Positions 12,034 through 25,113 of a stretch of 34,965 bases of DNA are shown here, piece after piece. Where the stretch lies: positions 1 through 34,965 of the forward strand of contig SGPM01000291.1 in the NCBI GenBank assembly GCA_004802725.1, written 5' to 3'. This DNA is from Antrodiella citrinella (lineage: Eukaryota; Basidiomycota; Agaricomycetes; Polyporales; Steccherinaceae). The notes beneath the pieces were generated by a model. That model had not been told where the DNA came from. It worked only from the letters and a program-made list of their open reading frames with translations, and searched no databases. A program made the position numbers and the translations under genes. Every line of letters begins with the position of its first letter. The first letter of the stretch is position 1.

Positions 12034-12513
12034 ACCTGAACTGTGATTGTTGTTTCTTGGTTCTTGCATATCAGTTTCCGTTTCCTCCCCATCTCTCTGT
12101 TGTTCATCATTGCATTCATCCTACACCATGCCTCCCACGTTTTTAATGCACATATTGTAGCAGTAACATTATTCTGGATAGTAACCCCATGCCTATTTCG
12201 CAGTTCACGTTGTATATATTACCATGTACCATCACTGTCTTCTTGACTTTGTAGATAGAGTCGTCATTTGTCCGCACCATACCTAGATTATACATCACTC
12301 CTCCGAGTCCTCGCTCTTCTATTCCTCGCATTTGCCTGTGTATACTCATTGTAACTAACATCTCCACAATTCACGTGTACCCCACCATCATCAGCTTTTC
12401 GTCGCATTACGGAGCAAAGCAGGTAAGTACCAGCGTGCTGTCTCTTTCAGATTCGGTGGCCAAGTACTTGCCTCTGGGCTAGACGTATCGATCATTTACA
12501 CCCTTCAGCTAGT
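12034..12513. other. Intergenic, AT-richer
   Basis: No coding sequence seen. The stretch contains the 3' flank of the zinc-motif gene and a possible donor (AGCAG|GTAAGT near 12421), which could belong to a former 5' leader of the CRN-like fragment that follows. Confidence 0.4.
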
Positions 12514-12700
12514 ATGACTGATGAAATTGACATCCTTCCCACCTCTGTACTGACAAAGGAGCAGATGGAAGCTGTCAATGGCCAAGTTCATGCCCATAGT
12601 GAGATTTACATGGCGCTGCAACCGGATATCGATGCTACTGCGCACGAACGAACCGCCGCCATTCTCAACACTTCGCGATCATAACTGTATCGAGTTGCTC
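12514..12700 (+). pseudogene. Relic of the CRN gene N-terminus
   Basis: An ATG at 12514 opens 56 codons whose middle closely repeats residues 15-60 of the CRN protein at the left of the window: KEQMEAVNGQVHAHSE here against EEEMEAVNAQVHGLSE there, then TAHERTAAIL against TAHERAAQIL. Identity is also plain in the DNA (GATGGAAGCTGTCAATG, ACTGCGCACGAACGA). Similarity stops around the TAA at 12682-12684, where a frame change relative to the CRN exon follows. No NTPase or nuclease sequence follows, so this is a truncated duplicate on the opposite strand from its source. It could still be transcribed as a short protein. Confidence 0.65.
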
Positions 12701-13176
12701 GTTGCGGCCGACCTTGTAAGTTAACAATTTTCTTGTTCGTCACTGTTGTCTGATTTCATCTCTCTTGATCTGGATGTTGGTATGAGATCCCGGTCTCTGC
12801 GTCTGTATTGTATGCGCCTCCTTTCAAGAGTGCTTTGCCACCTACAAGCAGCCACATCGGTGAGATGGTGATACCGAAAGAGATCTCCTTTGATTGTACG
12901 CCATGAAAGAACGGACGGGACAGCTGAGTCAAAGGGCTTTCGTTGGTATCTCCCTTTGTGTCCAGTTTTAAAGGCCGAGTGGCGAATCGCTGTAGGTTAT
13001 ATATTGCCTTCACCAGATCCAACAACAACCAAGCTCTCTTCCTCTTCTCTCAGGTTCTGAGGTCAGTCAACATATACCTCTCCTGGAGGGTACCTGGAGA
13101 CACTTTCCATTCTTACTGATGCCGCTCTACTCACATTTCCGTGCACATCGTTCAGTTCAGTTGCGAAATTGACAAT
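12685..13176. other. Intergenic upstream of TM1
   Basis: No gene supported. A minus-strand open frame of 90 codons (12756-13028) has no features and no homologue elsewhere in the window. The region should hold the promoter and 5' leader of the gene starting at 13177. Confidence 0.4.
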
Positions 13177-13974
13177 ATGTTCCCAACAATATCCAAACAT
13201 CCGCTCTTTGCATATGCGGATATGCCCCTCAAGATTTTCAATAACGTACAAGATTTTCTAGGCCTCATCTTCGAAATTCACGAAATGGTTGCCGCAGTAA
13301 GTTTCCTTTGACTTGTCTATCCAACCTATCAACGAGCATCCATCTTCAGGTTGTTACAGGATTCGCCTTTGGGTTCAAGGTCCTTGCAATCTCCTTCTGC
13401 TTCCTGTGTTCGTTGTGGGCGCCGTGCACCTCGAGCTTTACAGATTGTAGTGCCACATGAGCCCTCTGTATGTTCACAAGACTCTGCTCCGGCACACCTC
13501 GAAGGACCTGCGATCCTCGATCACTCTCCACCCAGGTGCTCCCCGCGTCGCCCAGGCTTGGTCAAGAAACTCGCCCTTTCCGAGCTGAACAGAAGGATTA
13601 ATGTCTTGGAGGAGACGCTTGAGGACTCGGAAGACGACCCTCAGACCGTGTACAGATGGTTCGAGGACGTCGGAGTTTCAGAGCGCTGCGTCGTCGCTCC
13701 TCCGGGCGTACTTCGCCCTTCCAGGGAACCCGCCATCACCTTCAAGACGGGCGACATCTACCTGCAGAAGCCCAACACGGACTCTCACATTGACAACAGC
13801 ACTCTGTGGGTCCGTACGATTGCAGGCTGGATGCCGGCGGCGCCCGGTACAGCTCACCCCTCCCAGGCCGGGTACGTCTTGGTAATGAGGAGCAACTCAG
13901 ATCCAGCTTGGATGCGTGGGTCTGTGGACGTGAATATTCTCGAACCCAACACTATGACGGTAATCATGGACTAG
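13177..13974 (+). CDS. TM1: member of an unrecognised membrane-anchored family (possibly frameshifted)
   Basis: Exon 1 (13177-13296) encodes 40 residues and ends in phase 0 at GTAAGT. Exon 2 carries the conserved C-terminal domain: LNRRINVLEETLEDSEDDP, FEDVG, GDIYLQKP, LWVRTIAGW, PGTAHPSQAGYVLVM and PAWMRG, matched at corresponding positions in TM2 (24.4 kb) and partly in TM3 (25.6 kb). In both relatives a transmembrane helix starts right after the intron. Here the first acceptor (13349) opens such a helix (VVTGFAFGFKVLAISFCFLC) but in a frame that meets a stop; the second acceptor (13359) enters the domain frame and loses the helix. Either a further unusual intron reconnects them (GTGTTC at 13407 to CAG at about 13536 would fit), or this copy carries a frameshift. 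Function unknown. It lies tail-to-tail with MFS carrier 2, as TM2 does with a dead carrier copy. Confidence 0.6.
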
Positions 13975-14046
13975 GTAGGTCTATCTAGGGCTCTTCTCTT
14001 GGCGACTGTCGATCGCTGACTTGTGTATCTACAGTAGCTCTCCAGA

Positions 14047-14080
14047 AAAATGTCTCCCCAGAAAATGTCTCCCCGTCCAC
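14047..14080 (+). repeat. Short tandem duplication
   Basis: The unit CAGAAAA(A)TGTCTCCCC occurs twice in direct succession in the 3' spacer between TM1 and MFS carrier 2. It is absent from the matching spacer at 24.2 kb, so it probably arose after the duplication. Confidence 0.6.
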
Positions 14081-14109
14081 CTCCAATCCACCTCCATACG
14101 TTCAAATAA

Positions 14110-14300
14110 TGTATCAAGTTTCCTTTTCTGTTCTGTATAGCTATCTTACAATGCCTCCTCATAATGAAACTGTTCTGTGTCTAGACTACAGTGTGTACCT
14201 GAAGTCCGGTGCACGATCACCTAACCTCCGAATCTCTGCGGCGCTCAGTTTGGTACCGTTCGCCGCCATCTCCGCTTCCAGGAGGTCTCTCTTCTTGTTG
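14110..14300. repeat. Inverted segmental duplication, copy A (carrier 2 end and shared 3' spacer)
   Basis: Read on the minus strand, the last ~110 bp of carrier 2 and the following ~75 bp of non-coding sequence match the plus strand at 24069-24262. In the spacer, TTTCATTAT and GTAAGATAG then ATACAGAA and GAAACTTG appear in the same order in both copies. Similarity in non-coding DNA shows a duplication of the locus rather than protein-level conservation. Boundaries are approximate. Confidence 0.75.
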
Positions 14301-16728
14301 ATACGTGTATATATCAGGATGGCCATTGGAACGGTAACGAAGCCGATTCCAACAAACATCAGCTCAAGGCCGTCTACGACATGAAGTTGGGTCAGAATGA
14401 ACGAGACCCTCAACGAGAAAAGTAACTCACGTCCGAGGATGTATCGCGGAGCATCTTGAGTGCGATAGATGTTGGAAGCAATAGCGCCAGAGAAGTTTCC
14501 GATACCAATGTGCAGCGCCATACCAACACCACGCTTGTACTGACCTGCAAGGTTGTTCCCTAGCCTGTAAGGTAGGTTGATTGTGAGCTCCAGACATCGT
14601 ACGTGACGACTTTTGGAACGTACCAGCATACAATTGCAGGGAATGCTGCGTACGATCCTGCGACGGCAAAGAATGTACCAAAGTACTTGACACCGATGGG
14701 AGCATTGGACACGTTGATACCGAATCCGATAGCGCAGAGAGTAAGGCCGGCCAAAATAAATGGAGAACGTTTCTTGATGCGATCGGACCAAATGGCGAAG
14801 ATAAGCAAGACGATGGCTAGAAGAGAGTCGTGAGTGGGCTGTGACTGGAACATAAAAGTGCTACTTACTGGCAAAGACGTATGGGGGTACAGTTAAAAGT
14901 TGACTAGTGGTCGTGTTGAAGCCGAAACCGTTGATGATTGATGGAAGGAAAGGCGAGATTCCGTAAACTGAGCAAGGACATCGTTAGCACCGCTCAATAT
15001 GTTCACAGAAAGAACATACCAGGTCCAATAATCGACATGTAGATCAGGATGTGCAGCCAAACCTGCCAGTCTAACAGCGCTGAAATAAGGTGGCGCATCT
15101 CGAAATGTTCCTCCTCTCCGACTGAGGAATTGTCGTACTCTTATAAGACGTCAGTAAGGTCAATCGCTCAATGTTACCCAAAAGGCCCGCTTACTCTTCT
15201 TGTGGATGACATATGCGCGTTCCTCAAGAGTGAGGAATTTCGCGGTAGCTGGGAAGTCGACCAAGACTATTGTTCACGAGAAGTGCCAATGTGTATGTTG
15301 GTTAGCTATTTAAGGGGATGAAACATGGAGTAACAACGTACGGAAAGCAGCGAGGATTCCAACGCAGATTGTAGCGCAACCTTCGAGAATCTACAAACGG
15401 GTCAGCATAATCCCAGAGCGTAATAAGAGATCAATCGTACGAAGATCCAAGACCAGCCAAGCAGACCGTCAGTTCCCGACATAAAGGAAATACCGAACGC
15501 AAGAAGACCAGAGAATGCGCCTGCATATTCACGTTAGGAGAACTATGTTGACTTGAACACGGAGTAGACCCACCAGCAACTGAAGCACCGCCATAAAAGA
15601 GACCAACTCGGAACATGAGCATATGCCTCGGATACCACATTGACAGGCTACCGACACAAGTCAACTCGAATTGATTGTGAAAGCAGTATCATGCTGACGT
15701 ACTAGTAGACCACACCGGGGAACAAGCCAGCCTCGGTGACACCTAGGCAGACGCGAACGGCGACAAGTTGAGGATAGCTAAGAGGCAAAATCAGACCATG
15801 ACACCGATCGCGATAGTTAAAGTCATACGTTTTCACCAGACCCATCAATGCCCTAGGTTGAATCAGTAACTTCAATCTAACGAGTGCCGAAACGTAATGT
15901 GACTGACATGATCAATCCCCACACAATCTAGAGACTGTCGTGAGGACATATTGGACGCAGTCAAAATGTAACGAGAAACTCACAGAAATCCCTGGAAGCC
16001 ATCTTCACAATTTCACGCGAATGAGCTAAGAAGTAAAAAGTGGACCGAGCTATTGTACACACCGTGACGGACGGAACTTCTTGAGAACAAGGCTACATAT
16101 CAAGTATGAGCACAAATCCACTTGTAATTGTGGAATCAATCTACTCACTTGGCGGGACATTCGAACAAACAATACGGCTGTCAGAGATTTGCTGTCAGGC
16201 GTTGTCAATTTGCAAAGCATCCGCGGAACCACTCACTATGAAAAACATGGTCTACGCAGACTCAATTAGTGTATGATTGCGAGTGCCGGTCATGATACAC
16301 GTACTAAGGCGATGTTGTACTTATTTCCGGTTAAATGGAGCTGTTCTGTAAGGCCTTGCAGTTTGGCGTTACCTTATCGGCGCGAAGACAGTCAATACAT
16401 GTACACAGTCATGGAATGGTCTCAGATCGTACCGATATTGCCTGTCAATGTCTACATCAGCTCAACGGTTCACATAGCGAAGACTGAGCTTACCTCTGTC
16501 CAGGAAGGACGCCAGATACATCAGAGTCAAGATGGGCATCAACTTCAGGTCGACCTTCCGCCATATCCTCGCCTCTTCCTCTGGAGTGATATCCGGAGGC
16601 GGTGGCAGCGTGCTATCGCCACCAAAGTCATACACTTGCTCTCCCTTCTCCGAGGCCTCTTCTACGCGTTCAGAGCTTGGTCGTTTCTCGAGACTGTTAT
16701 GGACTGAGGGAGCTTTGCTTCCAGCCAT
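14186..16728 (-). CDS. MFS transporter, Dal5/Tna1-like anion:cation symporter family (carrier 2)
   Basis: Nineteen exons close in frame to 510 residues: 16494-16728, 16433-16441, 16305-16372, 16237-16251, 16149-16177, 16063-16092, 15984-16002, 15908-15927, 15829-15852, 15703-15777, 15574-15647, 15441-15520, 15342-15390, 15195-15266, 15020-15139, 14869-14967, 14624-14816, 14431-14564, 14186-14373. Exon 2 is a 9-nt microexon that supplies the middle of DRGNIGNAKLQG, a signature every relative has, so it is required. Other marks are CLGVTEAGLFPGVVYY followed by LSMWYPR, LVDFPATAKFLT and the FRYTL end. It should be a 12-helix plasma-membrane symporter of an organic anion; substrate unknown. The 5' half is cut into exons of 9-75 nt, unlike carrier 1. 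A monooxygenase gene lies 817 bp upstream on the same strand, and a dead copy of this carrier's end lies at 24.1 kb. Confidence 0.92.
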
Positions 16729-17544
16729 GGTATCGTACTAGGGAGGAGGAGAGAAACACGACCGAGGACAAGTCGTGGGTTCGGTGGAGAGCCTTCGTTG
16801 AAAGGCCTGGGGAGCAGAAGCTACATTCTGGCGACGCGTCCCAGCTCAATATATAAACGGTTCCCTAGTGCAACCCTAGTGGGCACTGTAGTATTCACGG
16901 TGCACCGTTCCCCCACTCGGATCAGAAGGCGCAGATAGATATACCCGCAGGTCAAATACTCCAATATTGGCATCCCTAGAGCGGACCTGGAGAGTGCGTG
17001 TGACATGGTGCAAGCACCATGCCCGGCTGTCTGATCAGGTTCCACGAAATGACATATCGAGCCAAACTGCAGGGCACATGTGAGAGTTCCCAGATGTTCC
17101 CTCGCCTGTTCGGTTTCTCCATATCGCTCGCGGAGCCCGGGAATAGGAATGAACGATTGCGATATTGAGGAGCGGTCAGGTGGTCAAGTGAAAATACCAT
17201 GATGCCCTCGCCCACCGCAGCCTCATCCCTGCTAGGCATCGCTGGATCGCTCGCGTACCAGATCTTTTAACTGCTAAGAGCTCCGGGAGTTCGCAGTTTT
17301 GGTGAATTTGTATCGCAACTCTCGTAGCTGCAGATGCGGCGTACCACATGGCGGCGTTCAAGATCGTTTTCAGCGTCTGTTTCCAGTCACGAGCAGTCTA
17401 ATCTTGCCACTACTGTCTGGCACCATCATTGGCATCAATATTGCAGGAAAGTCAAAAACCCCACACGAGTAACACGACAGATATCTTGCACCGAATCTTA
17501 GATTGACAATTGGTATATACTATACAGAACAGTTCCGTGACCTT
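16729..17544. other. Intergenic: promoter of MFS carrier 2 and 3' flank of the monooxygenase
   Basis: No gene supported. About 120-130 bp before the carrier's start, the minus strand reads TTTATATATTG (around 16848-16858), an AT-rich stretch that could serve as a core promoter. Confidence 0.45.
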
Positions 17545-20000
<2,456 letters not shown>

Positions 20001-20917
20001 CGCGGTGTATTCCAAGATCTGGGTGGGAAGGGAAGAGGTTATTGTGCTCGAAACGCTGAGCTCCGAAGGTCGACCTTTATACAAATAATACATGATGGCA
20101 CCGGACCTGCCAGTGCCATGGCATGACGGGATTTCTGAGACTGCCGATATCACCTCGACAGCTCCTGTCTTCGATATGACATATCCTCAAAGGCCATTGG
20201 TAGCGTGATGCTGCTCGGATGAGTATAGCGCAGGAATTGGAACGACAAACTAGGAGACGATGCTCATGAAAACTGTTCCTTTTCGTGCAACATTCTGCGG
20301 TGCGGAAGTCGTACGGAATCCCAGAGTGGAAAGCGAGCGAAAAATCCAACAATACGATATTGAGAGCATCAAAGAGGAAGTTCGTCCTGAGAGATTGAAA
20401 GCTGTTTGAAGACGGTTGCAGCGTGGAAGATGACGAGAGGGAAGCCTCAAACGGAAACTCGCCCAACAGAGATCTAAGCGAGGCCCGTCCAGCTGATTCA
20501 AAAGATCAGAATCGCAAAGCGAGTCCTTCAAATTAAATGCCTAGGACGGTATCGTTGACTGGAATGTTGTACCCTCGTTGAACCAAAGTTGAACCAGCTT
20601 GGAAGGTCCTTCCTTCGCTGAGTCAAGCTTGTGGAAGATATGACCTCTCAAGGGAATAGCATTCACAAGACACTACACTTCGACGCTTCGTGTGCGCAGT
20701 TCAATATCGTAAAGAAGTCAAATGGAGGTTTCGGATCTTAGGTATGACAAGGGCAGAGTCCAAGTGCGATGACGAGAAATGGTATACACATTAGCAAGCA
20801 GGTATAATGATGAATGGGATCAGCAAGCAACGAAAGCAAAGCGCCACAAGAACATACAACACGTTACATACACAGCAAAACTTCAGAGATACAGCAGCAG
20901 CTATACACATCGCCACA
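20001..20917. other. Intergenic: promoter of the monooxygenase and 3' flank of the double kinase
   Basis: No coding sequence supported; open frames overlap on both strands and lack family features. The first ~100 bp hold the TATA box of the monooxygenase. Confidence 0.5.
20075..20081 (-). promoter_or_regulatory. TATA box of the monooxygenase gene
   Basis: TATAAAG reads towards the gene, about 75 bp before the chosen ATG. It lies inside the open frame that extends upstream, which argues that the upstream in-frame ATGs are not used. Confidence 0.55.
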
Positions 20918-23515
20918 TCAGAGTCCGAGCGACTCCATCTCCACCTTCATTTCGTCCACCAGAGTCTGAGCTACTGGACGCCCGGCAGGCTCTCCGGCCC
21001 AGCATCTCTCGCACAGGTCCCAAACGCCGTCGGAAACGGGTAGAGACCCTTGCGCGTGAGTTGGACGTTCGGGACGTTGTCCTTCTACGACCCGACGAAG
21101 CACGAGGTAGTCAGTAAGACCTTGGAAGGGGTCGTGGCATGTGTAGATCTAGTGTATACGCAATAAGCATCGAAGTTCGGCTAGTATTAGGGGTAGACGT
21201 ACCTCCAGGCAGACACATGCAAAGGCGTAAACGTCCCCAGCATACGTTGGTCTTGCTGATGTGAGTTTGTATTCCTCTGGGTCTAGCAGCTCTGGGGCTA
21301 GCCATCGAATGGCACCGTTCGAGGAGGTACGGTAGCTTCCTGTAGTCGGCTCTGCGACAATAGCGAGACCAAAGTCAGCGAGGCGGACTTTCCATTCCTC
21401 ATCTATAAGGATGTTGGCCTACAAGATGAGGTGTGAGAACCGGCTCAAAAGTCGAGGAGCATGAAATACACTCACGCCACGCAGATCGCCATGAACGTAT
21501 GTCTTGGAATGGAGGAACGCGAGTCCTTGCGCGATTTGGGACACCTATATGAAATGTAAACGAGAAGCCCACGAACAAAGTCTGCAAGTGAAATTCGCAT
21601 ACCCAAGAAGTAACGCGAAGAACGCCATCATGGAAACGATTACTATTCTTGAGCTCCATGATGCAGTCACGAATGTTGCCATGGTCCATGAACGGCAGTA
21701 CCATGCATAAACTGTGTTTGAAGTTGGAGGCATCCACACCGAGGAAGGGAAGGATGTGTTCATGCTTGAGCGTGGACCAGATGAGCGTCTCGCGGTAGAA
21801 CGACTGTCATACGTTGAAACTTCAGAATTGCATATGTGGAGTGAGGAAGATAAAGACCTACGCGTTTCGCTCTCAGTTTCTTCCACTCCTCCGTTTTCTG
21901 ATACAATTTGAGCCTCTTCAGCGCAACCTTCTTCCCTTCGTACTCTCCGACAAAAATATCCGCGAACGCGCCGCCTGCCATGGACTCCTTTTCCAAGCAC
22001 TTCACACCTTTGACGAATAACGTGCTAGGTATTTCCCACTGCGGACATGCCAGCGCCATGGTTTGGACGACCTGCGAGATGGCAGGACGGTCTGAAGGCT
22101 GCGCAGACCAGCACCACAGCATCAAAGCCCACAGATGATCTGACATCTCGGCGCCCTCAGAGATACTAGGACGTGAAGGACGACGCCCTTCCAGGACTTT
22201 CAAAAAAACTTGGTGGTCGGAGTTGAGATCGAAGAAAGGCGGTTGACCGGTGTACAGCTATGGCCAAGTTGTAAGCATGCATGACGTCAGGAACGCGCAA
22301 GAACGAGTACTTACTTCGATAGCCATACACGCAAACGAGTAGACATCGCTTGCAAACGTCAGGGGGCTCGTTTCTGAGCTAAGGTCTTCTGGTTCCAATA
22401 ACTCAGGGCAGCGCCAGCGAATGGGCCCGACCTGTGCGAGCGTGTCGTCAAGAGGAACCGTGTTTGTGACAACCGCGAGGTCAAAATTGGTTACGCAAGC
22501 CACACTCTCGGAGTCAATGAGGATATTGATCTGTCAAAGGTCCATGTTAGACATGATATGTGCTGCACGCGAAGTAATCTCGAACCCCTCGCAAGTCCCC
22601 ATGTACGATGTCTTCTCCGTGCAGATATGCAACGCCCTGTGAAACCTCGAACAGCTGTGAGTGGGAAATAGCGTTCATCAGCAAGAATGACTGGCGATGT
22701 CACGAAGCAGTGCTCACCCATTGATTGGTCGTCGTGACCAGTTCGGGTCCGGAAAACTTTCCTTGAACTTTGAGTACATCCATAAACTGCAGTATGTTGC
22801 CGTTCTTGATCCAGGGTAGCACAATGCAGGGTGTATGTTCAAACGCGTCGTCAGAGATGCCAAGGAAGGTAAGAACGTGTCGGTGATCCAAGGTTCTCCA
22901 CAGCAAGGACTCGCGGAAGCAACCCTGATCATACGTTGTTAGTTATCGCCGCTAGCTTGGAAAGGATGATAGCACGCACCAGTCTGAGCTTGCTCTTCTG
23001 AGACTCCTTCAGCTTCGTATAATATCGCAATCGCTTGAGAGCAACTTTCTCCCCCTTGTACGTGCCGCAGAAAATATCCGCGAAGCCTCCAGAAAAGCGA
23101 CTTTCACCATCTTCACACTTCACTTCTTGCAGGAACATGGTCTCGGGCAGTATATCGTTCTTCAAACCCAATTTCCACCACAAGACGCGCAATTTGTTGC
23201 GTGCAAGGACGGTCATGGCTTTGGATTCATCGAAAGGAGGCTCGAGCATCTAAAATAGAAGGTATGAGTGAGATCATGATCGAGACTGGTCAAAATCCTA
23301 CTCACCTCTTGAATGATCTGCGCCGCCAACCGAGCTTCTAGTTCTACAAAGTTCAACACCTCCGAATAGTCGTCTGTCTCTAGGGACGTCGTTACAAGAC
23401 GCGTCACTCTCTGCTCCGGAGTCTCGCTCGTCCTCCGCGATGTAATGGGGTGTCGGAGCCGATCCGAGTCTCCTTCACGCTTGCGAAACGTCTTGGTGCT
23501 GAATGGATTGAACAT
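20918..23515 (-). CDS. Tandem kinase protein: degenerate kinase domain followed by intact kinase domain
   Basis: Ten exons (23306-23515, 22980-23249, 22718-22924, 22586-22654, 22315-22530, 21862-22257, 21603-21803, 21476-21544, 21203-21418, 20918-21148) give 694 residues; all nine introns are phase 0. Domain 1 (about 120-396) has a Gly-rich loop FSGGFADIFCG, Lys142 in VALK, and HGDLRG with Asp249, but reads NFD (267-269) where DFG should be. Domain 2 (about 410-690) has AGGAFADIFVG, Lys438 in VALK, HGDLRGANIL (Asp543) and an intact DFG (561-563) followed by APELL. HGD replaces HRD in both. One uninterrupted exon (21862-22257) holds the end of domain 1 and the start of domain 2, so this is one gene rather than two. 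Both resemble the tyrosine-kinase-like class expanded in agaricomycetes. Domain 1 is probably a pseudokinase regulating domain 2; substrate unknown. The N-terminal 110 residues lack a recognised domain. Confidence 0.88.
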
Positions 23516-24068
23516 CGCGAGAGATGAGGACGAAGTTCAAGGAGATGGAGGGTACACGACAGTTGGTTGAAGAGGATCCAGACGAGAAGGCATTAAATGT
23601 TGATTGAAGCCGAGAGAGGTACGTATGCATACGTACAGGCCAGGAACATACATGTCACTGTTAGCTCTGGAGGCCGTGTGCGGGAGGGTCTTCTGCCATT
23701 CTAAACGGATGGCGCTGCTGGTCGCAATCAATCATCTTGCTTTCTCACCTGGCAAGTCCCACATATCCTGGCGTCAAATCAATGCCACCAACATCGATGC
23801 GGTGTCGGACAAGACAAAGCACCGCTGCGGTCACCTTCTTGACAATACCTGACCGCGATTGCAGTGAATACGGTCTTTGAATAGCGATTTGCTGCTTCTT
23901 AGCATATTGGAAATGACCAAATACTATCCAATCGCCAGTGCAGGTCGTTACCGCGTTACCAACGGTACCATGACCGCGCTGGCGTCCCTCAAACATGTGT
24001 GCTGTCAGTCAAGGAAATATACGCAGTAGGCAAGATAAACCTTGAAATCTCTTGAAATTTGCGTTAGC
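23516..24068. other. Intergenic upstream of the double kinase
   Basis: No gene supported. The segment presumably once contained the body of the duplicated MFS carrier whose end survives at 24069-24181, but I find no further recognisable carrier sequence by eye. Confidence 0.4.
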
Positions 24069-24181
24069 GACAAGAAGAGGGACCTCTTGGAAACGGATGG
24101 GGCGAACGGTACCAAACTAAACGCTGAGCGCCGAAGAGATTCGGAGGTCATCGTGCTCCAGACTTCAGATACACGTTGTAG
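24069..24181 (+). pseudogene. Relic of an MFS carrier 3' end, copy of carrier 2
   Basis: The plus strand matches the coding end of carrier 2 base by base with small gaps: GACAAGAAGAGGGACCTC, then GCGAACGGTACCAAACT, GAAGAGATTCGGAGGT and ACTTCAGATACACGTTGTAG. Indels of 1-6 nt break the frame several times, although the final TAG is preserved. No upstream exons remain. This is a dead copy, inverted relative to carrier 2. Confidence 0.8.
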
Positions 24182-24262
24182 GTAGACAGAGACGAGCTTT
24201 CATTATCAGGGGTGGTAAGATAGACATACAGAAAAGAAAAGAAACTTGGTTTGCTGGTTCAA
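24069..24262. repeat. Inverted segmental duplication, copy B
   Basis: Partner of copy A at 14110-14300 (reversed). It includes the carrier relic and the spacer after it, and lies next to TM2 just as copy A lies next to TM1, in both cases tail-to-tail. Confidence 0.75.
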
Positions 24263-24403
24263 CGCATCTATAACATTAATACTGTGGAGTCGACAAATAA
24301 TGTGCGTCGCTGGACCTGGTACACGGAAGATATGTCAGGAGTCGAAAGAGTTCGAGAGATGAAAATACCAGCTCACCTGGTACGCGTCAACATGACGTGG
24401 TGG

Positions 24404-25113
24404 TCACACCTTGCTGCACATCCATGCAGCTTCCAGATTCCCCAGTACCCTCAGGACGTATCCGTGACTGGAGGGGTGAGCGGTGCCCGGTGCCGCGAAC
24501 ATCCAACTTCCATCCGTAGTACGGACCCACAGAGAGATCTGATCTGTGTTTGCCTCCATGCTTGGGATACGTAGATAGATATCTCCCGCGTTGAACATGA
24601 CGACGGATCCCACTCCGTTTGTATAGAGGGCACTCGGAGGCATGGCGACCATCTCTGAACGAAAGCCGATGTCCTCGAAGAGCTGGTAGGAGGCCTGAGC
24701 GTCGTCTTCGAAAGTGCCTACAAGAACGTTGATCCTTCGACTGAGCGAATGTACGAGGAGCTTGTCCTTCGAGGGGTAGCGTGGGAAGTAGTGTGGAATC
24801 GCGTTGGTGATAAGAACATGGTATCCTCCGACTTGTGTGGTGGCCAAGACCGAGCGAACCTGTCTCTCTAGCATCTCTGTCATTGAGATACCCCATGACC
24901 AAAAAGAACCAGAATAGTAGAAGACGAGGGCGACCAAGCCAAGGAAAATGGTGTAAAGTAAAAGACTCTGGATGAATTGAATATGAATCAACATGTGATT
25001 GAGTCAATATGCCGAATGCCACTTACGAGGAGCACTATCTGGGGAACGGCTGAAACGAGTTGGTCGTAGTGAGAGCGCAGAACATAGCCTGGGTGTTCGA
25101 GTAGTGGCAACAT
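24404..25113 (-). CDS. TM2: intact member of the unrecognised membrane-anchored family
   Basis: Two exons (25027-25113 and 24404-24967) give 216 residues. Exon 1 encodes 29 residues and ends in phase 0; exon 2 opens directly with a hydrophobic helix (SLLLYTIFLGLVALVFYY), then a ~50-residue linker, LSRRINVLVGTFEDD, and the C-terminal domain with FEDIGF, FNAGDIYLRI, ISLWVRTTDGSW, PGTAHPSSHGYVLRVL and AAWMCSKV at the end. Compared with TM1 and TM3 the signature is G-D-[IV]-Y, W-V-R-T, H-P-S. One helix and a globular tail suggest an anchored protein whose side of the membrane cannot be told. I do not recognise the domain; Trp, Gly and Pro spacing hint at a beta-rich fold. TM3 lies upstream on the same strand, and a carrier relic lies downstream tail-to-tail. 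Confidence 0.72.

Noticed and set aside
20001..20153. 51-residue N-terminal extension of the monooxygenase
   Set aside because: A TATA box lies inside it and the family normally starts a few residues before the Rossmann motif.
20918..23515. Two separate kinase genes
   Set aside because: The exon 21862-22257 runs without a stop from the end of domain 1 into domain 2, and all introns keep one frame.
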